The notes under the pieces were generated by a model, which ran no database searches, was not told where the DNA came from, and saw only the letters and a program-made list of their open reading frames with translations. A DNA stretch of 29,493 bases from Methanofollis sp. (lineage in GTDB: Archaea; Halobacteriota; Methanomicrobia; Methanomicrobiales; Methanofollaceae). Made by a program: the position numbers and the translations under genes. Positions 1-6,438 of the stretch are shown one piece after another (positions within the stretch are counted from its first letter, which is position 1; every line of letters begins with the position of its first letter). Location: positions 1 through 29,493 of the forward strand of contig JAQVHG010000004.1 of assembly GCA_028696365.1 (NCBI GenBank), in the 5' to 3' direction.

Positions 1-672
1 CTCTTCTGAGAAGGAGAGGGTTGGAGTTTTGGGATGACCTCATGGTAAATCCTCGTGGTGATGCTCTCTCCCCGGCTTTGAGGTGTGAGTGGAGCGAAGA
101 TGAGAATACAGGAAATGGCTCTGTAGGAATCCTCTTGATGATGATCTCTGGCGGGGTGCTTGCCGCCCCCCAAACCCCCCGTTGATGAAGATTGACTGAC
201 GGGGATCGCACCCCCTCGGCATGGTCATTTTGCAACTGCACAGCCTTCCCGCCCCTATCGTGCTCCCCAGGGTCCGGGGGCAGCGCCCCCGGCCGAAGAG
301 GTGGGAAGGCGGGTGACACACATCTCCCCCACACAAGAGGTAAGAGGTTCTACAGAGCCATAAAGCCAAAATATTCTTATGTTCGTTTACACTTGTTTCC
401 ACCAGGCCTCGGCCCCAGGATTGAGTGGGGATGGCAGGAATGGATGGCCATGATGGGGGTACTACCGTCCTCAACTCTCTCTTCACGTGGAGGATATGGA
501 GGGGGTTACGCTCCCCGGCGGAGGATATGCATTCAGAATCACTGAATAATTTATGATTCAAGGTGGTGTTCCGGCCCTGGAGAATTCCGGGTATGTTCCC
601 CCCAAGAACTCGTGCGTCCCCCCAAAAATCACGACGATTTTTCCATTGGGATGCATGAGGTGTGCTCTCGTC
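1..672. repeat. Repeat-rich non-coding region left of the kinase gene
   Basis: No convincing gene is seen. The stretch is a mosaic of segments that recur elsewhere in the window. Positions 17-41 carry, in reverse, the GAGGTCATCCCAAAACTC motif also found near 3616 and 20572. Positions 75-105 match 11037-11065 (GAGGTGTGAG-GGAGCGAA type sequence). Positions 117-359 are a full inverted-repeat-bounded element described separately. Positions 505-570 (GAGGATATGCATTCAGAATC and following) match 3927-3995. The open frames here run through GC-rich hairpins and have no start signal or family resemblance, so they are not called. Confidence 0.7.
117..359 (+). mobile_element. MITE-like element, copy 1 (243 bp)
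   Basis: The left end GGCTCTGTAGGAATCCTC (117-134) and the right end AAGAGGTTCTACAGAGCC (342-359) are imperfect inverted repeats of each other. Inside are a GC-rich hairpin near 150-180 (GGCGGGGTGCTTGCCGCCCC type) and a second at about 276-294 (CGGGGGCAGCGCCCCCG), the latter enclosed by a CCTTCCC/GGGAAGG outer stem (about 246 to 309). The same order of parts is seen at 10154-10384 and 21451-21684. There is no coding capacity for a transposase. I could not find a clear target-site duplication. Confidence 0.7.
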
Positions 673-1992
673 TCAAGGTGTAACTTCGTCCTGGGAGTGG
701 CCCCACCGAAACTCTCCGGCGGGCACGGCGATCTCGAACCTGGCTCCCTTGCCCTCGATCCCGGTCTCGGTGATGGTCATCCCGGTGATGGCAAGGATCT
801 CCCTCACAAGAAAGAGCCCAAGCCCTGAGTCCTCTCGGCCAAATCCGCGGGTGAAGATCTTCTCCTTGAGAGCAGAGGGGACGCCGACTCCGTTGTCCTC
901 ATAGACAATAACGCCTCTGCCCTCTTCTTCACGGAACGAGACCTTGACCTTCGTCGCCTTCTTCCCATGACGGAGGGTGTTGTCCACGAGGTTGAAGAGG
1001 ATCTTCTCGAAGAGGGGGTCGGCAAAGATCTCAAGCCGCCCAGTGAGGACGGTGACTTCAAGGTCTTCGAGCGAGGCCTTCTCTCCGGTGGCACTGGCGA
1101 TCGCTCCCACGCACTGCCATGCAGGTGCCTTCACCCCCATGCTCCTGTAGTCGTGCATGAAAGCGATCTGTTCTCTGATCGTATCGGTCGCAGTGGCCAC
1201 ACACCTGGTAAAATCCTTGAGCGCCTCATTGCCGCCTATCGCCTCCTCGATCATGCCATTACAGGCGATGATGATGCCAAGTTGGTTGAGGAGGTCATGC
1301 CTGGTGATGCTGGAGAGGAGGTCGAGTTTTTTGTTTGCTTCCCCGAGGGCATCCTGGGTCCGGTGAACCTCGGTGACGTCTCTGGATATGCCGGTCGCTC
1401 TTGTAGGGCACCTATTCTCGTCGCGAGCTGTCACCTTGCCTCTGACATGCACCCACCGCCATCCACCTTTATGATCCTGGACCCGGCAATCTTCTTCATA
1501 GTAGGGCATGGTATCGTCTCGCACCTCTGCCATTTTATTTATTAGCAGGGGGAGATCTTCGGGATGGATGCGTTCTTCCAGAATTGAAACGTGCATCTCT
1601 TCCTCTGCGGACTGGTGATCCTGGCCTTTTACCCATCCGTGGATCAACGATATCTCACCAGTTGTAACATTCCAGTCCCAGACTCCCAGGGATCCCCCTT
1701 TGATGGCAAGGTTCAGACGTTCCTGGGTCTTTTTTCTCGTCTGCATCTCGGTCTTGAGTTCACGCCACCGTCGCAGTGAGAAGATGGCGAGTCCCACTGA
1801 GAGGATGAGGACCGCAGTGAAGATTTCGTCTATCTCCCACCGCTCATAGATACGAGTGAACTCCACAAACATCTCAAAGGCATCGAGATAAACGGCGGTC
1901 AGGAAGAGGATGCCTCCGGCTGAGAGAATGACCAGCGCATCACATCCTGCCTTGGATAGGGATTTTGTTCTGTGGGGCCTCTCGGGTCTCAC
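673..1992 (-). CDS. Membrane-anchored PAS-domain sensor histidine kinase
   Basis: A 439-residue signalling kinase that would autophosphorylate on histidine in response to an unknown cue. Two hydrophobic segments (about residues 17-37 and 57-73) place the N-terminus in the membrane. They are followed by a short charged linker, a PAS fold with its C-terminal PAC part (about 90-212, WDWN...RWVHVRGK...GISRDVTE), a histidine region with RHDLLNQL (His232), and a HATPase_c domain with N-box Asn334/Asn338, DNGVG at 366-370 and GLGL at 390-393. The HDLLNQ box is typical of archaeal PAS kinases. The start is GTG; no strong ribosome site is visible. No response regulator lies beside it, so its partner is unknown. 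Both flanks are non-coding. Confidence 0.88.
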   Translation of the reverse strand: MRPERPHRTKSLSKAGCDALVILSAGGILFLTAVYLDAFEMFVEFTRIYERWEIDEIFTAVLILSVGLAIFSLRRWRELKTEMQTRKKTQERLNLAIKGGSLGVWDWNVTTGEISLIHGWVKGQDHQSAEEEMHVSILEERIHPEDLPLLINKMAEVRDDTMPYYEEDCRVQDHKGGWRWVHVRGKVTARDENRCPTRATGISRDVTEVHRTQDALGEANKKLDLLSSITRHDLLNQLGIIIACNGMIEEAIGGNEALKDFTRCVATATDTIREQIAFMHDYRSMGVKAPAWQCVGAIASATGEKASLEDLEVTVLTGRLEIFADPLFEKILFNLVDNTLRHGKKATKVKVSFREEEGRGVIVYEDNGVGVPSALKEKIFTRGFGREDSGLGLFLVREILAITGMTITETGIEGKGARFEIAVPAGEFRWGHSQDEVTP

Positions 1993-2270
1993 GTAGGATA
2001 GTATTTATCTGAACTTTAGGTAATGGTTTCTAAATTTTAATGATGTTATAATATGAGATTATTGGAAAAAATAATTTTATATGGTTCAATTCATCAATAT
2101 AACTAATATTATAGAGATATGTCCACTCCTGCGGATTTAGGGTAACGATCCGTCGAGAAAAATACACTTGTTAAAAGGTAAACAAATTTACTTGATCTGC
2201 GAACAAGCAAAATTTAGTGAGGATTGGGTAAACAGAGGGTTTATCTTGGGGTTTCCCCTACCTTAAGGGC
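1993..2270 (+). promoter_or_regulatory. AT-rich intergenic leader of thiC with nested inverted repeats
   Basis: This 278-bp gap between the divergent kinase and thiC is markedly AT-rich compared with its surroundings. It holds GTAAA-CAAA-TTTAC (2178-2191) nested inside CTTGTT (2167-2172) and AACAAG (2202-2207), a symmetric arrangement that could be an operator. Nearer the gene are GGGG-TTT-CCCC (2248-2258) and the palindrome CCTTAAGG (2261-2268), just before the ATG at 2271. A TTTATCTT stretch near 2240 is a possible TATA-like box. I do not see the conserved elements of a TPP riboswitch. The regulatory reading is an inference. Confidence 0.45.
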
Positions 2271-3545
2271 ATGGGACTAATTGAGGACGCAAAACGCGGC
2301 GTCATCACGAAAGAGATGAAGATCGTCGCCGAGAAGGAAGGCGTCACCGAGGACTTTGTCCGCCGCGGCGTGGCCGAGGGCCATATCACGATCCCGGTCT
2401 CCCCATACCGGGACGTCAAGATCTGCGGTATTGGCGAAGGACTGCGGACCAAGGTGAACGCATCCATCGGGACCTCCACCGATATCGTGGACGTCGACCA
2501 GGAGATCGAGAAGGCACGGCAGGCCGAACTCGCCGGAGCCGACACTCTTATGGAACTCTCCACCGGCGGCGACTTCCTGGATATCAGGCGCCGGGTCATC
2601 GAGGCGACGACCCTCTCGGTAGGGAGCGTCCCCCTGTACCAGGCCTTCATCGAAGCCGCACAGAAGAAGGGCGGCGTCGTCTTCATGGACCCTGACGACC
2701 TCTTCAGGATCACCGCAGAACAGGCGAAGCTCGGCACGAACTTCATGGCCATCCACACCGGCATCAACCTGGAGACGATGAAGAGGCTCCAGAACCAAGG
2801 CCGGCACGGCGGCCTGGTCTCCCGCGGCGGGGCGTTCATGACCGCATGGATGCTCCACAACGAGCAGGAGAACCCACTCTATGCTGAGTTCGACTACCTC
2901 CTGGAGATCCTCAAGGAGCACGAGGTCACTCTCTCCTTTGGCAATGGCATGCGGGCCGGGGCTGTCCACGACGCCACCGACCGGGCGCAGCTCCAGGAAC
3001 TGATTATCAATGCCGAACTCGCCGACAAGGCCAACGACTTCGGGGTCCAGACGATCATCGAGGGACCCGGCCACATCCCGCTCGACGAGATCGAGGCGAA
3101 CGTCGTCGTCCAGAAGCGGGTCACCAACAGGAAGCCCTTCTATATGCTCGGCCCCCTGGTCACCGACATCGCCCCTGGCTACGATGACCGGGTCGCCGCG
3201 ATCGGCGCCTCGATCTCCTCAGCCTGCGGCGCCGACTTCATCTGCTATGTCACCCCGGCAGAGCACCTTGCCCTCCCCACCCCTGAGGAGGTCTATGAAG
3301 GCGTGATGAGCTCACGGATCGCCGCCCATGTCGGCGACATGATCAAACTCAAGAAGCGCGACGACGACCTCGAGATGGGCCATGCCCGTCGCGATCTCGA
3401 CTGGGAGCGTCAGTTTGCGGTCGCCATGAATCCTGAGCGTGCGAAGAAGATCAGGGACGAGCGGATGCCCGCCGACACCGACGGCTGCACGATGTGCGGC
3501 GATTACTGCGCCCTCAAGATCGTCAACAAGAATTTCCATTTCTAA
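2271..3545 (+). CDS. thiC: Phosphomethylpyrimidine synthase ThiC
   Basis: A radical-SAM enzyme that rearranges aminoimidazole ribotide into hydroxymethylpyrimidine phosphate, the pyrimidine half of thiamine. The 424-residue product is colinear with short archaeal/bacterial ThiC proteins: N-terminal KVNASIGTS, GADTLMELSTGGD, the SRGGAFMTAWM segment, EGPGHIPLDEI, and LGPLVTDIAPGYDD. The C-terminal cluster motif is C-T-M-C-G-D-Y-C, which is C-x2-C-x3-C; the classical bacterial ThiC motif has four residues in the last gap. The protein lacks the long N-terminal extension of E. coli-type ThiC. It is a single-gene unit: upstream is a regulatory leader and downstream a T-rich terminator. A ThiN-domain gene, needed to join the two thiamine halves, starts at the far right end of the window. 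Confidence 0.96.
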   Translation: MGLIEDAKRGVITKEMKIVAEKEGVTEDFVRRGVAEGHITIPVSPYRDVKICGIGEGLRTKVNASIGTSTDIVDVDQEIEKARQAELAGADTLMELSTGGDFLDIRRRVIEATTLSVGSVPLYQAFIEAAQKKGGVVFMDPDDLFRITAEQAKLGTNFMAIHTGINLETMKRLQNQGRHGGLVSRGGAFMTAWMLHNEQENPLYAEFDYLLEILKEHEVTLSFGNGMRAGAVHDATDRAQLQELIINAELADKANDFGVQTIIEGPGHIPLDEIEANVVVQKRVTNRKPFYMLGPLVTDIAPGYDDRVAAIGASISSACGADFICYVTPAEHLALPTPEEVYEGVMSSRIAAHVGDMIKLKKRDDDLEMGHARRDLDWERQFAVAMNPERAKKIRDERMPADTDGCTMCGDYCALKIVNKNFHF

Positions 3546-3580
3546 AAAATTAAAAAATTTTTTGAATCTTTTTTTCGCTT
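3546..3580 (+). terminator. thiC: T-rich terminator after thiC
   Basis: Directly after the stop codon there is AAAAAATTAAAAAATTTTTT (weak dyad) with T-runs at 3558-3563 and 3569-3575. Archaeal termination commonly uses such T-tracts. Confidence 0.6.
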
Positions 3581-4474
3581 TGGGTCATGGAGAAATATTT
3601 CACAGATCTGTCTGAGAGGTCATCCCAAAGTTCTCTGACTATCATCCTCACTGACGAGAGAGATGGATGATAGTGGAGATTTCGTCATCTTTTTGTCACG
3701 CTCCCATGCATCCAATCGCCTTCTCTCACTCCCGCACTGGGGGCTCTCGAAGACTCTCATCATTTCAGCTCGTTACCACTCACACAGTGAAAATCAAAGA
3801 TTTTCTCGACTCCCTCTGGTCGTCCCCCGGAATGGGGATTGGTGGGTGAAGGCTGAGAAAAAAACCATGAAGAAGGAGTGTGATCCCCTGCCACTCTTCA
3901 ACAGTTGGAGGTTGGGTGGGTGAAACACCCCCGCGAAAGATATGCGTTTAGAATCTCTGGAAAGAATGTTTTGATTCGAGGGGGTGCACCCGCCCCCAAG
4001 AGTTTCGGGATATCCTCTGAGTGGGTTCCCTGGCACTCACACCGGCAACTACGCTTCTGGACTTGATATCACTCACCTTCGATCTCCTGATAAAGATCGA
4101 GTGAGGAAGATGGGATCAAATTTCGGAAGAGGTTGTACCGTCTTCAACCAATCTTGTGGCTCAGGTGTAGGGGTGACCAGAGTGAGTCGAGAATATTTTG
4201 CTTTCGGTATTGTAGATACTCTCTGGATGGCCATCTCTGCAGGTGGCTTGCCTTTTTGAGACCTTTGATCTTGGAAGGCTCATCCCCATACTCAGAGAGG
4301 GGGGTGGTAGATCAAGATGGTGTGGGGGTGTTCATCTTTTTTTCAATGGCACAACCTCTCATCCTGTGACGAGAGGAGGGAGACACCAGACGATCAGGCT
4401 CTTCTCCTCGATACATTCGAGTCTCCGAATTCAAAAAGGACAGACTGATAACCCCCGCCTCCCAAGATCCATTC
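3581..4474. repeat. Non-coding mosaic of decayed repeats
   Basis: No gene is supported here. Recognisable pieces shared with other intergenic regions are: GAGGTCATCCCAAAGTTCTC at 3616; the hairpin GAAAATC-AAA-GATTTTC at 3789-3805, followed by TCGACTCCCTCTGGTCGTCC, which recurs at 10386-10420; and 3927-3995, which parallels 505-570 near the left end. No complete pair of terminal inverted repeats is visible, so this looks like old, degraded copies. The remainder to 4474 shows nothing recognisable. Confidence 0.6.
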
Positions 4475-4867
4475 ATGAAACCGACGACACAGAAGACCAT
4501 CGATGACTTCCTCTCCCATGCCGACGAAATGGCCGACGATGTCCTTGCAGAGACTGAGGAATGGCTCGGCACCGTCCCCTTCATCTTCAAACTGATGCGT
4601 GAACGCCCCGAGGCCTTCGTCTTCTCGGCGCTCGGCGACTACAAGACCGCACGCCCCGAGAGCCTCGACGCCAAAACCGCAGAACTCGTGGCCATCGCCG
4701 CGGCCGCCGGTGCCGGTGCTGATAAGTGCGTGAAAGTCCACATCGGCGCGGCCCTCAAGGAAGGCGCGACCCGAGACGAGATCCTTGATACTATCCTCAT
4801 TGCCGGCATCCTCGGCAAGACTAAGATTCTTGCCGACTCCCTCAGGTCATTCAAGGAATCGTTCTGA
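4475..4867 (+). CDS. Carboxymuconolactone decarboxylase (AhpD-like) family protein, single-Cys form
   Basis: A 130-residue, all-helical CMD/AhpD-fold protein. Residues 66-105 (AKTAELVAIAAAAGAGADKC then VKVHIGAALKEGAT) match the core of the family, which includes thiol-disulfide reductases with a CxxC...H site. Here only the second cysteine (Cys85) and the histidine (His89) are kept; the first cysteine position is Ala82. A classical AhpD disulfide cycle therefore looks impossible, and the protein may be a non-redox CMD relative or use a one-cysteine mechanism. The gene is isolated between repeat-rich stretches, and I see no clear ribosome site before the ATG. The exact substrate is unknown. 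Confidence 0.88.
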   Translation: MKPTTQKTIDDFLSHADEMADDVLAETEEWLGTVPFIFKLMRERPEAFVFSALGDYKTARPESLDAKTAELVAIAAAAGAGADKCVKVHIGAALKEGATRDEILDTILIAGILGKTKILADSLRSFKESF

Positions 4868-5780
4868 GCGGCGGTATGTTGAATTTTTCATGAGGGGAAA
4901 GCACGCCTCAAGCATACGCGATGAAAATTCTATTTGGTCTCCGGTGTGTGGATCCTTGCCCCCCCCTTCGGAGCAGGACACCACATGGAACCACCACTTC
5001 ATCGCCGCCCCCTGGCTATCTTCGTCGTGGGGGGTCCGGGGGGTTTCCCCCCGGCGCGAGACGGCAGGGAAGTTTCTGCAATTGAGGGCGGCACGTTGGA
5101 TCATTCCACCACGCCTTCCCACATCTTCACGCCGGGGGCTCTGCCCCCGGAACCCCCGGGATTGCGATTGGGCCGGGAAGGCGGAAGACAGAATCATTCA
5201 GAGGGTGTATTTCTTCTCTGCGTATCGTCCTTGAGGGATCCTAAAGAGGGCACGTCATCATAAAAACCTGGAGAGCCGATTTTTGAGATCATTTTCATAG
5301 TAATTCGGCATGAACCTGCGTTTCAAGCATACGGGATGAAAATTCTATTTGGTCTCCGGCGTGTGGATCCTTGCCCCCCCTTCGGAGCAGGACACCACAT
5401 GGAACCACCACTTCATTGCCGCCCCCTGGCTATCCTCGTCGTGGGGGTCCGGGGGGTTTCCCCCCGGCGCGAGGTGGCGGTAAAAATTCTGCGATTGAGG
5501 GCGGCATGTCTGATCTACGTGCCTCGCCACCGGAAGATAGGATGGAGGATGGTGTATCGTATTTATGAAGGACATGAACTATTCTATCGTGTGAGTTTCC
5601 TATGATGGCATTCAGGTGCCGTATAGGGAGGTGACCAGCCCCCCGACACTCAGACTCCAGATGAGGAATTTCTGTGAAACACATTTCATGTGGCATTCCT
5701 GACACATGCTCTCGACCCGCGCCTGATTCGCCACGACCCGAACAGCGGATTTATCCAGGATCTCATCCAACGCCTCAGGG
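4868..5780. repeat. Non-coding region with a ~190 bp direct duplication
   Basis: The segment from about 4908 to 5097 is repeated in the same orientation from about 5323 to 5510 with only scattered differences and C-run length changes; both contain GAAAATTCTATTTGGTCTCC and the dyad GGGGGGTTTCCCCCC. The first copy is followed (5104-5187) by a reverse-oriented copy of the GC-rich hairpin module found in the inverted-repeat elements (GCCGGGGGCTCTGCCCCCGG). Frames in this region are short, hairpin-derived and mutually inconsistent, so no gene is called. The last 270 bp before the next gene show nothing recognisable. Confidence 0.75.
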
Positions 5781-6368
5781 ATGAGTGCTGTGCCGGACAG
5801 ACAGGCTATAGAGAAAAAAGCACTGAGAGAGCAGGTCAAGGCACGTCGTGCCGCCCTCTCCACAGACGAGATCACAGAAAAGAGCGAAGCCATCACGAGG
5901 CGCCTTCTCCCCCTCCTCGACAGGGCGGAGACAGTGATGCTCTACGCCTCCAAGCCCCCAGAGGTCGAGACCGCCGGCTTCATCGACGCCCTCCTTGCCA
6001 TGGGCAGGAGGGTGGTCCTCCCGATCATCGAGAAAGAGACCCACACCCTCCGCCTCTCCTCTATCCCAGATCGGAGCGTGTTGGTCGAGAGCACCTTCCA
6101 TGTCCCTGAGCCTATCGGCCACGAGGTGCAGGTCGCCCCCGCCGACCTCGACGCCGTGGTCGTCCCCATGGTTGGGTTCGACCGCGGCTGCAACCGTCTC
6201 GGGTATGGGGCTGGCTACTACGACCGCTTCCTCGCGGCAAACCCTGATCGTACCGTCATCGGGATCGCCTTTTCCTGTCAGGAAGTCCAGTCCATCCCGA
6301 GCGAACCCTTCGACCGGAAGATGGACCTGATCATTACCGAAGGTGAGTGCATCTCCTGTCCTCCATGA
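5781..6368 (+). CDS. 5-formyltetrahydrofolate cyclo-ligase family protein
   Basis: A 195-residue member of the 5-FTHF cyclo-ligase family, which uses ATP to convert a 5-formyl pterin to the 5,10-methenyl form. The N-terminal helix KKALREQVKARRAAL (about 12-26) carries the basic ATP-contacting residues, and the signature VVPMVGFDRGCNRLGYGAGY with following YDRFL occupies about 127-151. Length is normal for the family. Methanogens mainly use tetrahydromethanopterin, so the natural substrate may be a formyl-pterin other than folate; this is an inference. The start ATG has a weak purine stretch (CAGGG) immediately before it. It precedes cdc48 by 70 bp, but cdc48 has its own promoter. Confidence 0.9.
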   Translation: MSAVPDRQAIEKKALREQVKARRAALSTDEITEKSEAITRRLLPLLDRAETVMLYASKPPEVETAGFIDALLAMGRRVVLPIIEKETHTLRLSSIPDRSVLVESTFHVPEPIGHEVQVAPADLDAVVVPMVGFDRGCNRLGYGAGYYDRFLAANPDRTVIGIAFSCQEVQSIPSEPFDRKMDLIITEGECISCPP

Positions 6369-6383
6369 AAAAGATGTCCACAA

Positions 6384-6434
6384 TTTTTAAATATTGGTTG
6401 CACTAACTTGTAGTAAGTCACGCGTACAAGGTGA
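6384..6434 (+). promoter_or_regulatory. cdc48: Promoter and ribosome site of cdc48
   Basis: TTTTTAAATATT at 6384-6395 is a good archaeal TATA box. AAGGTGA at 6428-6434 lies four bases before the ATG at 6439. Together they select 6439 as the start rather than an in-frame ATG at 6394, which overlaps the TATA box itself. Confidence 0.7.
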
Positions 6435-6438
6435 AACC

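Noticed and set aside
192..828. Two overlapping plus-strand frames of about 90-117 codons
   Set aside because: They run through GC hairpins of repeat copy 1 and its flanks, with Gly/Pro/Arg-rich products that differ among repeat copies.
1993..2270. TPP riboswitch upstream of thiC
   Set aside because: I could not find the conserved CTGAGA and related core segments of a THI-box in the expected positions.
4934..5568. Open frames repeated in both copies of the direct duplication
   Set aside because: The copies differ by C-run length, which breaks the frame; no conserved product results.
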